Shown: piece by piece, positions 47,186-57,418 of the stretch
Numbering within the stretch: position 1 is the stretch's first letter
Layout: each line of letters begins with the position of its first letter
NCBI GenBank assembly: GCA_025716855.1
Contig: JAIXMQ010000004.1
Span: forward strand, 186,001-250,000
Direction: 5' to 3'
Origin: Pilaira anomala
Taxonomy: Eukaryota; Mucoromycota; Mucoromycetes; Mucorales; Mucoraceae
DNA length: 64,000 bases
The notes under the pieces: model-generated
What the model was told of the DNA's origin: nothing
Seen by the model: only the letters and a program-made list of their open reading frames with translations
Database searches by the model: none
Made by a program: the position numbers and the translations under genes

Positions 47186-48200
47186 TTATTGACTAGTTTT
47201 CTTCATTAGGCTTTTTTTTTTTTTTTTTTTTTTGTAAAATGCTCTCTTTAAACTTGCTGGTGTGGCATGGGTGCTGAAATATCCATCCTTCTTCCCATTT
47301 TCATGGCATTCTTTCCAATTCATTATTTCTACCGATTGTTTGGATTGAAGAGCATAATCTATATCGTTTTTTGGAATACTAGTTTCAGGTAAAATGTCAT
47401 CAGTGTTGTTATGGCTGATCCCAGTCTCACCGATTTGTTGTAGCGTTGCTTCAGGTAATTCCAAAGGTGTTGGCATCGGTGATACACATGGGGCGCCTTT
47501 TTTTTTAAAATATCTATGTTTACAAGTATTTGTATACAAGATTCCATTGTCTGCGTAGGCTAGTGCGCGTTTTTTAAGAAGACAATCTGGCATAGCCTCT
47601 ATTACGTTTGCTAGTTTTTGGAATTGGGTGTTTGTCTGATTGCAAACGTCAACTAGAGCCGATGCAATGGGTTTTTCTGCGTTTTCTTTCTCCATCTGCT
47701 CTTTAGCAATTCTGTATAGCTTTTGTATTGTTGCATCGTCTTTATGTTCCATAGATATCAATGATGGTTTTCGTTTACAAAAAAAAACCCCCCCAATAGC
47801 TAATAATGGGTGAAGCAAAAGTTGTTTAAGGCCCTCTTTAATTGTGTCATGATCAATAAAAAAACAATGATCCGCCCAGTACTTGCTCGGGATTTCTTTA
47901 ATAAATGAATGCTGTGTCGCCTCCAAGTCTGCAGAGATATAATAGGATTGGCTCCACTCTTCATGGTTTTTTTCGCTTGTGAAAATCGACCACAATACCC
48001 GGAAACTTGCTTTTGGATGGTCTTAAAGCGACCATACAGGCTTTCTCAGGAGCGTTCTTCGAAAGTGGCCAACTTGTACTTGTTGAAGTCCTCCAAGATT
48101 CGACCCCAAAACCTTTTCAGATCTTGGTCATATCCAGTACTTGGATCCTCAGAGATGTGGATTGTACGTCCTTTCAATACCGAATACGAGTATTATTGGC
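47186..48200 (-). pseudogene. SANT/Myb-like DNA-binding gene remnant (left arm plus tail)
   Basis: Read on the minus strand from 48200, the frame gives GRTIHISEDPSTGYDQDLKR, FWGRILEDFNKYKLATFEER, a TGA, then ESLYGRFKTIQKQVSGYCGR. FW-x-R-I, then SL-x-x-R-x-x-x-I-x-x-x-V-x-x-x-x-G, is the layout of the SANT-like domain found in NAM-associated and element-encoded proteins. After a frame change a 269-residue frame (to 47186) continues with ADHCFFIDHDTIKEGLKQ and a Lys/Glu-rich tail; this tail is open but unrecognised. Positions 47767-48200 recur inverted at 48929-49365, and the TGA is present in both copies. Confidence 0.45.
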
Positions 48201-49365
48201 TTAACTTTATACTCTTTTTTTATATTTAATGAGTAGCTGATCAGGCGGTCAATGAAACTTTGATCAATAGTGTGTTGGATTTCCACGAGTATAGGTGGAA
48301 AGCTAGCAGATACAATTGCTGGTGCATAAAGGATATCTGATTTAGTACCGTATGGCCACTCTGTAGGTCAAGGACTGTAAATATTGAGAGCCTCAGGCCC
48401 TACATAAAACTCAAGTAAGTATATATTTTTTTTATTTTTATTTTGCTCTTAGCAGAAGGACGAAGGATTACTTACCAATCAGTGTTGTTACTACGATGTT
48501 GGTATACTCCCAATTGTACCTGACACAAAATGGTATTGAACAAAGGTGCCTTCATCTAACAGTAACACATCATAGTCTCTTTTCTTCAATTTATAGATAC
48601 TGTCTAAACATACTACAATTCTTTCTCTTTTTTCTTCTGCCTCTGTAGTTGTATCCCAAATATTCTTCTCCAAGTAACATGACATATTTAATCTTGTAGC
48701 AAGATATTTGGCCAATGAGATACGAAAAGCTCTTGATTGCGTAGTATTAACTTAGACAACAAATCAGTACCAGGTGAATGTTTTGGATGTAGCTTGAATA
48801 ATAGAAGATCCGGATCTAAACAAAAAGAAGTTTGGTTAAGACAAAAGAAAAAAAAACAAGTGAAACAAGTACCAATAGGTTGTTTAGTCATTTTGAAATC
48901 TTAAAGCAAAGGAAAAGTGGGCACCTGTGCCAGTAATACTCGTATTCGGTATTGAAAGGACGTACAATCCACATCTCTGAGGATCCAAGTACTGGATATG
49001 ACCAAGATCTGAAAAGGTTTTGGGGTCGAATCTTGGAGGACTTCAACAAGTACAAGTTGGCCACTTTCGAAGAACGCTCCTGAGAAAGCCTGTATGGTCG
49101 CTTTAAGACCATCCAAAAGCAAGTTTCCGGGTATTGTGGTCGATTTTCACAAGCGAAAAAAACCATGAAGAGTGGAGCCAATCCTATTATATCTCTGCAG
49201 ACTTGGAGGCGACACAGCATTCATTTATTAAAGAAATCCCGAGCAAGTACTGGGCGGATCATTGTTTTTTTATTGATCATGACACAATTAAAGAGGACCT
49301 TAAACAACCTTTGCTTCACCCATTGTTGGCTATTGGAGTTTTTTTTTTTTTTTGTAAACGAAAAC
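47767..49365. repeat. Inverted repeat, arms about 435 bp (47767-48200 and 48929-49365), 728-bp spacer
   Basis: The two arms are nearly identical in opposite orientation; I count only a few substitutions, plus different lengths of the G/T run near the distal end. Both arms start at GCC(A/G)ATAATACTCG-type sequence on the spacer side and end at GTAAACGAAAAC distally. Such near-identity in a region otherwise full of old decay means that the duplication is recent. Confidence 0.85.
48491..48891 (-). pseudogene. Fragment of an origin-binding-protein-like SF2 helicase domain
   Basis: On the minus strand, AFRISLAKYLATRLNMSCYL is followed by ERIVVCLDSIYKLKKRDYDV and LLLDEGTFVQYHFVSG. R-x-S-L-A, a V-C-x-D-S-I step and L-L-L-D-E (motif II) are the order seen in the Herpes_ori_bp-like helicase family, versions of which also occur in mobile elements of fungi and protists. 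Walker A and the later motifs are missing and upstream sequence has stops. It sits in the spacer of the inverted repeat. I annotate it as a broken mobile-element gene. The family call is tentative. Confidence 0.45.
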
Positions 49366-49529
49366 TGTTTTGGATGGGAAGAGAATAAATGTAAAACTTA
49401 GGTACTGTGTAAAAGAGTAGTAAGTAAAATCACGGATGAAATTTTATCCAACTAGTTGTTAAACCACCAAAATACTTACCAGTTTTTTTTTTTTACTAAA
49501 ATACTTGTTCTTTTTTCACTTGTAATTTG

Positions 49530-49800
49530 GACAAAAAGAAAAAAGGATTATTTTTCTATTTGAGATTTATTAGACAAAATGAATCATTTATTTTTTGATA
49601 AAATTATTAGACTTACTATTGATAACAACATATTTTATGCAGGTTTTTTTTTCTTGGAACAATCTCTTCTTTAGATAAGGAGTGTGGCAAAAGAAGAGAT
49701 TAAAAACTGTAGCGGTAAAGAAGATTATATATATAAAAAGATGAAGAAAGTGAAAGAAAAGAACAAAATAAAAAAAAAAAGATGATTTATAAGAAAAAAA
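49530..49800 (+). repeat. Second copy of the 28456-28760 dispersed repeat
   Basis: It shares with the first copy, in order, the ATTTATTA block, the ATAAAATTATTAGAC block, TTGATAACAACAT, TTTTATGCAGG, AACAATCTCTT and an A-rich end. The copies are diverged, with many small indels. Confidence 0.55.
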
Positions 49801-49895
49801 AAACTCCCCTGTTTGTCTGGCGTATGTGAAAAAAAAACCCCTGTTTGTCTGGCGTGTAAGAAAAAAAACCTGCCTGTATGCCATGTGAAAAAAAC
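49800..49895 (+). repeat. Three-copy tandem repeat, unit about 33 bp
   Basis: The unit is CCTGTTTGTCTGGCGT(A/G)(T/A), then TGTGAAAAAAAA or TAAGAAAAAAAA. The third unit is degenerate (CCTGCCTGTATGCCATGTG). Read on the minus strand it gives repeated TPDKQGxFF, which explains three overlapping open frames there. Confidence 0.75.
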
Positions 49896-50443
49896 ATTGA
49901 TGTAATGGTGTATTTCATGCAAAAGTTATAAAAAACCTTATTCACGTGACGATGTGCCTGGTTATACTTTTTATAAATCCGGATAAAAGTCATCCGTGAT
50001 TTTACTACCTTTTTTTTTTACTACTCTTTTCCCCGACTTCAGATAAAAGATATGAAAGAAAAGTATTGTTTTGACCAAAGTTTAGATCAACAACAAAAAA
50101 ATATAGTCACTTTTAATAATAAAAATTGGGCAAAAAACTGTCTTTGTATTTTATTGAGTGATAGGCTTGTGGTTTTTCGATGAAGCCTAGGTAATTTTTA
50201 TTCTTTTGCTCCCCTTTAAAAAAGACATATAAAAAAATACGTAAACACATACATTATCCTTAAGGACAATGAGACTCTTTAATAATGATGTTCTTTTATA
50301 AGTCCCCTTAATAAAGTAGCTGGTTTTTTTTTTCATAGAAAAAAGTTTCATGCTTCATCAAGTTTGTATGTTTTGAAAATTATACATAGATGCGCTTTAA
50401 AGTTAAATTCTCGATGATTCGAAGAATTTTTATTTCTTTAGAT

Positions 50444-51722
50444 CAGGTCAAGTAAATATGAAAAGAGGTTCAGGTATTTATATACATATTTTTTTTAGTC
50501 TCGTGATGTCGAAATTAGGTTTCTAATAATCTTGTTGGCTAGCAGCTCTTTGAAGTGGATTAGTTATCTCTTCTATGTCAACTTTATGGGTTAAATATGT
50601 AACTAGTCAAAATAAGGACATTATTTTGTTTTTGTTAGTTTATTTCTATTTTATCTGGCAGCAAATAACAAAGTAAAGGCTGATTCCATATATATATACA
50701 TACTCTCATGAATTGATAAAGAACAGTCTTCATTACCTGAGTCAATATCAACAGAAGATACATTATTCAGTGAAAAAAAAAAAGGCAAAACTTTATAAAG
50801 CAGTTTCAATAAGTCATTATTTGTTTTTTTTTCTATCGAACGTGTCTTGCGATCTTAATATACCATGACCTACTGATCCTGATTGCGGTTCTACTGACAA
50901 GCTAAAATTAATCTTTCCACGGTTACTTATTTTAAAGGGTCTACAGTTGCTTTAAATTTTTACTATGGAAGGAAAAGTAAAGGGTTTTATTTATCTTAAT
51001 TTTTTTTCTAACATATCTAGCTGAATCCAAGAAATATGTATGGTTTTGTTAACTTTTTTTGACTCGTGTTACATAAAAAGAAATAGTCTAAATGCATTTA
51101 AAGAAGTTTGCACGAATTACAATATCGGTATGATTTAACTTCCTTATACTAAACGTTTATCATTTAAATTGAATTCAGTTGATATAAACAAAGCATTAGA
51201 AAGAGGTATTTACTTTGAATTATGTAAATCAGCACTGTATGTATACAAGTATAACGCTTTTCTTCTTCTTACCATTCTTAGTAAATAAAATGGTAAATAG
51301 CCGTCTTTTAATGTAAATGAGTAAATCAATCAATATTTATACTATTATATGGTCACTTACTACAATAAGGTCACTTGTTTCATCGAAATAAGATTGACAG
51401 AAAGAAATTAATAGTTATAAATTGATTAAAAAGAAAAAAGAAGTTATGACAGCTTTATTTGTGCATGTACAATATGAATGTAAGAAACTTATGTTTTTTA
51501 ATATGTAGGAGACTTTGATTTAGTTTAGGTTTTTTTTTTTTTTTTTTTTTTTTTTAGGTCAAGGTCAAGTAAATATGCTTTAAAACATGAAAAAAGGGCC
51601 AGGTATTTATATAATTTTCGTAGTCTCGTGATGTCGAAATTAGGTTTCTATTCATATTATTGGCTAGCAGCTCTTTGGAGTGGATTAGTTATCTCTTCTG
51701 TATCAACTTTATGGGTTAAATA
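50444..51722. repeat. Direct repeat pair, about 160 bp each (50444-50605, 51562-51722)
   Basis: Both copies begin AGGTCAAGTAAATATG and share GTCTCGTGATGTCGAAATTA, GGCTAGCAGCTCTTTG and TATGGGTTAAATA. Both keep an uninterrupted frame (DVEIRFL then ILLASSSL then WISYLF and NFMG-stop) despite substitutions. The interval between them has no gene. They could be element ends or two copies of a small dispersed unit. Confidence 0.6.
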
Positions 51723-51904
51723 CGCACAAAATATTTCAAATATGTAGTTAAAAATAAAGACGTCAAGATAAATGGTTGTGTGTGTTATATGTATATTTCT
51801 TCTACTTTTATTGACGTTTTGTGTATGAATCTCATATTAAATAGGTGTACTAAGTCTGATAAGAAACAGACATACATTTATGCATGTTTTAAATCTCAAC
51901 AAAT

Positions 51905-52145
51905 TTTTGGCGCCACACATGATCACAAACAGGTTTATTTTAGCACCTTTTTTTTTTCCCTTTTTTTTTTTCCTTTTCTTCTTCAAATAAAACATACCCA
52001 TTCTTTAAAACTACCTCTTTGATGAAATACAAGATATTGTATCAAGAAATGAACAACTTTGAAATGTGCATAATAAATAATATTAGTGGTAAGACATATA
52101 ACTTTATTACGGGAGAAAGTAGCTAACTGTCTAATATATTCCCAC
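51905..52145 (+). repeat. Second copy of the 4140-4380 dispersed repeat
   Basis: Ordered shared blocks with the copy near the LysM gene: CACAAACAGGTTTA, T/C-rich run, CTTCAAATAAAA, TATCAAGAAA, AACTTTGAAA versus GGCTTTAAAC, GCATAATA, AAGTAG and TGTCTAAT. Divergence is high. Confidence 0.5.
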
Positions 52146-52754
52146 GTGTTCTTAAGAATGATTCTACACTTATTTTACTTCAAGTCCTTGCGTATAAAAT
52201 GACTATTTCTTCCTTGGTTGCTAAGCTTTTGTCTTGATATTGCTTAGTTGGTCTAATACAACGGTTGTTGCCATGGGGAGAATGTCTGATTCAAGATGAC
52301 TCTATTTTACGTGTAAAGAGATCTTCGTCTGGTTGATACTGTTTGGTGTGTGAAATGTTAGTATAGTCTATACGTATAGTTTAATTGAAAGATTCAGTAC
52401 TGGCTATCGAAAACAGCTTTTGACCACGAATAACCGATTCCATTATTTGCTGACTTGCTTCTTAACTGACTCGCAGTACAATATGGGCACCGTAGTCGGG
52501 ATAGTAGTGCCATTAGTAGAGATGTTCCATCCATCTGAGGTGGCTTCGTTTCGTTGGGAGGAGATAGCTGGGAAATGGCTTTTTAATTTTACAAAGGTAT
52601 TTATTTATCTTTTTTCGCTCATCATGATGTATCCGTCAAACGTCTTTTGTTGCGGCTGTGATGGTTACTATATTTGATATGTAATCTCTTTCTCTTTTTA
52701 ATCTGGCAACATGGTCTTGACTACTAGTCTTATATATATGTCTTGAAATAATCC

Positions 52755-52839
52755 TTGCTCTTAACAGAAACAAAACAAAAAACCAAAAAAACAAAACAAG
52801 AAAAAATAATCAAAAAGTCAAAAGTCAAAAGTCAAAAGT

Positions 52840-52882
<43 letters not shown>

Positions 52883-52960
52883 CAAGAAAACAGGAAAACA
52901 AGAAACCAAAAAATCAAAAAATCAAAAAATCAAAAAATCAAACAAAACTACTATAACTGC
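52755..52960 (+). repeat. A-rich simple-sequence array
   Basis: (AAAAGTC)n units, a run of about 39 A, then (AAAAAATC)n units. The long open frame through it (Lys-rich) is a composition effect. Confidence 0.8.
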
Positions 52961-54176
52961 TCTGGCTAATCCGGGAAGCATCTTTTACACATCTCTCTTC
53001 ATTTACTCGCCCAAGATAAAGTACTTGCAAGCTTTTATACTTTTAAATTCCAAACTTGAGGCCTTCATATCAAAATTACTTGTCAATTCATATTTGGCTC
53101 TATCCTTACACAGACATAATTGGTGGTTTATCTTCTCTGAAGTACCTTTCAATCCTGGTCAAGTATTTGCTATAATTATCCGTTCTGCAAACACTTGTAC
53201 ACATCAGTTCAGTCTCCTTACACTACATATCCATCTTGAATTAATTTAAAATCACCACTGCATACCTTTTCTATAAAAAATAAAAAAAACTAAATTAAAC
53301 TAATTCAAAGTCTCTCACATATTAAAGTACATAAATAAATTCCTTACATTTATCTCGTTGCTATGATAAAAAAAATAGTTCTTGTCAATTTAAAAGTATG
53401 TGGATTTACCAATGAAATCTGTAACAACGGATTCCAGACTAATAACACCCATATAAATAATTACAAGGTACTCTTATGTACGTTGTTATCCAATCGAGTA
53501 GATGTGATCCACGATTATATATGGTCAATTCGAAAGAGTAGAACGTTTATATTCAAAAGTAGAGGAGTAATTGGGTATTGATTCATTTAAACCCATCAAA
53601 AAGATGGTCCTTATTCAAACACAACCCATCAAGATATTCAAGATATAAAAAGATGATTATTATTTTAGTTTAGAAGAGCTCTTTCAATTAAAGATGATAA
53701 TGATGAGCCATAACTTCCTATGGCTTAAGCTCAATCCTTTTTTTTTTTCAAACATGAAGGTTGTTTTATATAACGTATCCGTTTTTTTTTTCTCGTTCAA
53801 TCAGTATTTGTAGTGAGGTGGCGTATAATGTAAAACTATCAGAATAAGTAAATCAGTTAAAGACGTTGTATGTGGCAAGGGTTTATTTTAAAATGATAAA
53901 AAATAAAAAAAATTATTGGGATTTTATTTATTTATTTATAGTGATTGTGTTTATATTGTAATTTATAGCTTGTAAGTTTTATAGTGACGTTTTTGTTATG
54001 TTATATTTTCTATGGTATAAGGCTTTTAGTTTGCTTGAGAAGCGCACCTAGAAAATACTTTATAATTTACTGTGTGGGGCTGGTGTTTAATGGCTCTCTA
54101 AAGCTAAACAACACTTGAATGATCAAAGCTTTTTTTTTTTTATTTTTTTTATTTACAGAAATATAGAGTTGACAAA

Positions 54177-55376
54177 TCACTGTTCTTCTTCTTCATATCT
54201 CACACCCATATTTTCTCTAGGTTTTAAACCCATTTTACGCATTCTATCAGCTTCAACACGTTCTCTATTAATTCTACTAAGTTCCTTAATTTGTTCCTCA
54301 GATAGTTTTAATGTGGGTTGACGAGAAGCTACAGCTCTTGCTGCTTGACGATGTTGCATCCTATAAAGACATCATATGAGTATAGGAAAAACGTCCCTTT
54401 TGTCCCAAGTTCATTTCACTTCATACTTTAATTTTTCTTCGTCATTTCTAAAATCAAAAAAGTCGCCAGTCGGTATAGGTTTTTCACCCATTCTTAAAGC
54501 TTCTTGACGTTTATCCCATTTATGTAAATTATAAAATCTAATTTTTTTAAAGTTTAGATCTTGAATTCAAAAAATTAATTTTACTTTACTTTTCGTGAGG
54601 CATAGTTGCAGTATTATAATCCTCCATAAAATCAATAAACATTTCCTTTCGTTTGATATTATTGAGAATTTCTACATTTGCATTTTTAACTTCAATTAAC
54701 CAAGCTTGAAATTCCTAATTATTTTGAAGTGAGTGATTATTTTATCCAAATGTGTATGTTTAACTTACTGCCTCCTTTGAAAAGATACTATTTTTTTTTT
54801 TTTTTTTTTTTTTTTGGTCGTTTAGTATCTTTTTACGTACGAACGAATAAACAACAAACTTACTCTGCTTCATGAATAATTCCATATTTTCCCCATTGAT
54901 CACCAATCGATACCTTACTCTTCTTTGATTTTTTCTAAAAAGAATTTCAATATACAATCCTCCAAACAAAAACAAAAAAACGAAAAATTTACCTTTGATT
55001 TCTTATGTTTTTTATCCTTCTTATGTTTCTTATGTTCTCTTCTTTTTCTTTTGTCATCTTCTGAAGAAGAGTCCGAAGAAGAAGAAGAAGTAGACACAGA
55101 GCGTCGTCTACTACGTCTTTTACTGTCAGATCCATGACTACGGCGACTTCTATGTCTTGACTCACTAGGACTTCTTGAGTGTCTTCTTTTACTGCTACGA
55201 TGACTTGACCGACTACTTGTAGGTGATCTCGAGCGACTGTCATGACGGCTTTTACGCTCTACAGAAGGTGAACGTCTTGATCTGTGACGAGAAGGTGATG
55301 GTGAGCGTCTTGACCTGTGACGAGAAGGTGATGGTGAGCGTCTTGAACGACGTACTGGTGAAGCTGAACGTCCCAT
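54177..55376 (-). CDS. SR-rich protein with conserved helical C-terminal half (SCI1/splicing-associated type)
   Basis: Six exons (55376-54993, 54934-54864, 54787-54769, 54714-54590, 54537-54427, 54360-54177) give 297 residues. The N-terminal 130 residues are almost only Arg/Ser with repeats of SPSPSRHRSRR, then KHKKDKKHKKSK. The conserved half runs WGKYGIIHEADIFSKEAEFQ, AWLIEVK, FMEDYNTATMPHEKFYNLHK and LKLSEEQIKELSRINRERVE. This core recalls the plant SCI1-like and fungal SR-associated proteins of nuclear speckles. I am sure of the gene model, not of the name. Exon 3 is only 19 nt and is required to keep the frame. An RNA-processing role in the nucleus is inferred from the RS and KHKK regions. 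Confidence 0.75.
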
Positions 55377-56390
55377 ATATAAAAAGAGAAAGAGAAGACT
55401 TCAAAAAGAAAAAGAAAAGAAAAAAAAAACCTACTAGTTAAAAAAGGGGGAATGATTGAAGGACTGCTTTCCGCTTAGAAAGTCAAAAAGATGTGTCACC
55501 AGTAGGTTTAATGAAAGGCAATGACATTTTAGTGCTTTGAATCTGTTAAAGGTCAAATCTGGGTGACTTAATGTATAAAGAAGGTTAGGTTAATAAAGTT
55601 TAATGTATTAATATATCTCAATTAACGTAAAATAACTTTACTTGCTATATATTTTATCAGTAAAATTTATTTAGGCTTGAATTGATCACCTATTATTTTA
55701 ATTCCAGAGGATACCCGAATACCTATAATTTACGTAGAGTCCCAAGATCAAAAAGAAAAACTGTGATTTTCAATTATAATTGCAGGATAATTAGATATAA
55801 ATATACAACAATTTTATTCGATCAAATACAGAAGCTTAAAATTGACGCTTCTTGTCAACTCTGCTTTCAAATATCCCCAGCAGTTTACAAAAGAAAAGTC
55901 AATTACACACACACACACTTCTTGGCATTTTCTATAACTTATATTCATTTTCTAAGGTCTGATCATGTATACTCATCCAGCTCCTTGCATATGTCTCCTT
56001 CCTCAATCATGAACTGCATTTTTTTTTTTCCTTTAAAGGGATGACCATTTTGTACATAAAATAAAATTCATTTTACGGAGAATCAAGTGAAAGTGATACA
56101 GAAAATGCATATTTTTTTTTTTAACAGGAAAAAAAACCCCCCACACACACACACACCAATGTGATTTATGACTACATTTGTGAATTTTTATTTTAAACAA
56201 GCTTATGCGATTTTGGAATCGTTACAAGCGTCGCGATTGTATCATATTGTATTTAAATCCAAGAAATACTTGGCTCTGTGAAGAAGAAAGATAGGGTCTT
56301 TTTACCCCAGCGGGCTTTTTTACTTTCTATAATTGAAACCCTTGGTATTTTTTTTTTTTTTTTCAAAAAATCTTTTGCGAAAGTATAAAG

Positions 56391-56424
<34 letters not shown>

Positions 56425-56646
56425 GGAATTTATAAACAAAAGCATGTGCATTTTGAAAGGTTTGTGGTACATTATAAAAATTGTTTTTCTTGATTTAACA
56501 AAAGAGAGCCAAATGACCGAAAAATAATAAATGCATCATTTTTTTCCTAAACGGAAAGCGCTTTGGCGACCGCCGATATAAAAAGTTCCCAATTTTTTTT
56601 TTTTTTTGCGAGAAATATACACTTCTTTTTTTTTTAAAAAACATAT
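55377..56646. promoter_or_regulatory. Divergent promoter region between the SR-rich gene and the beta-trefoil gene
   Basis: This 1.27-kb spacer has no supported gene. It holds an A run of about 25 near 56398-56423, T runs at 56347-56363 and 56595-56606, CA repeats at 55905-55918 and 56141-56157, and TATAAAAAG at 56577-56585, some 60 bases before the lectin-like start, which may be a TATA box. Confidence 0.4.
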
Positions 56647-57369
56647 ATGAGTAATTTTCCTCCCGGTTGGTTTTTTATACAGTCAAAATGTCCTCATAAA
56701 ATGGTTCTTGACGTTCACCAAGACTCTCTAAAGGTGTATATATAACACAACAAAAAAAGGGATATACACTTGTACTAACTGTACTCTTTTTCTGTCGGTT
56801 AAAAGGTAGCAGCTAAAGTAGTTGTCTGGCCAATGAAGAAAAAGGATGCCGATAATCAATTATGGATGTATGATCATGGTTACATTATTAACAAGAACTC
56901 AGGCATGGGTAAAGTAAATAACGAAAACGCGCTTTCTCGAATATACTGAAAAAAAAAACAGTTTTAGACGTTCAAGGAGGTCTACTGGAAAGTGATAAAC
57001 AAATCATTCAATATAAACGAAAAATGTTGGAAGATGCACAAAATCAAAGATGGTATTATCGTGAAGATGGAGTTATATATCCACAAGTTGACCCAAACTT
57101 GGTTCTAGATATCAGAGTAAGAAGAAGGATTTTTATAATGATAACAGATTTTTTTAAAAAAAAAGATTATGTTATAGGGTAATTGGACAAAAAAAGGAAC
57201 AGTTGTCTTACTTTATGAACGAAAATATGAAGATAATTTAAACCAGTTATGGGATTTAGTACCTTATACAGCATCTGATAATGTCAGTATATTAAGTTCA
57301 ACACATACTTCTTCTTTTACAGATGAAGATGATGAATATTCATTTAGTTCTGCAACTTATGCTTTATAA
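56647..57369 (+). CDS. Beta-trefoil (ricin-B-like) lectin-fold protein, intracellular
   Basis: Four exons (56647-56733, 56806-56908, 56962-57116, 57178-57369) give 178 residues without signal peptide. Three homologous blocks are visible: GWFFIQSKCPHKMVLDV ... DNQLWMYDHGYIINKNSG, MVLDVQGGLLESDKQIIQYK ... NQRWYYREDGVIYPQVDPN, and LVLDIRGNWTKKGTVVLLYE ... LNQLWDLVP. Each has the LVLDV start and the Q-x-W motif of a beta-trefoil. It is a sugar-binding fold, here without any catalytic chain, so nothing suggests a toxin. The tail is Ser/Asp/Glu-rich. The ligand is unknown. Confidence 0.8.
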
Positions 57370-57418
57370 TAATAATAATAATAAAAAATAAATAAATATA
57401 TATATATATATATATATA

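Larger units (their letters stand above)
49401..54176. other. 4.8-kb repeat-rich region without an intact gene
   Basis: No gene is supported on either strand. Contents listed separately: a dispersed repeat copy (49530-49800), a 33-bp tandem repeat (49800-49890), a direct repeat pair (50444-50605 and 51562-51722), a dispersed repeat copy (51905-52145) and an A-rich array (52755-52960). Small frames at 52420-52677 (NMGTVVGIVVPLVEMFHPSE) and 53363-53581 look weakly protein-like but have no context. Confidence 0.45.

Noticed and set aside
47909..49220. Two identical frames (about 106 residues) on opposite strands
   Set aside because: They are the antisense of the SANT-like coding strand and occur twice because of the inverted repeat.
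52755..53249. 164-residue Lys-rich frame
   Set aside because: Half of it is the simple A-rich array; the remainder shows no protein features.
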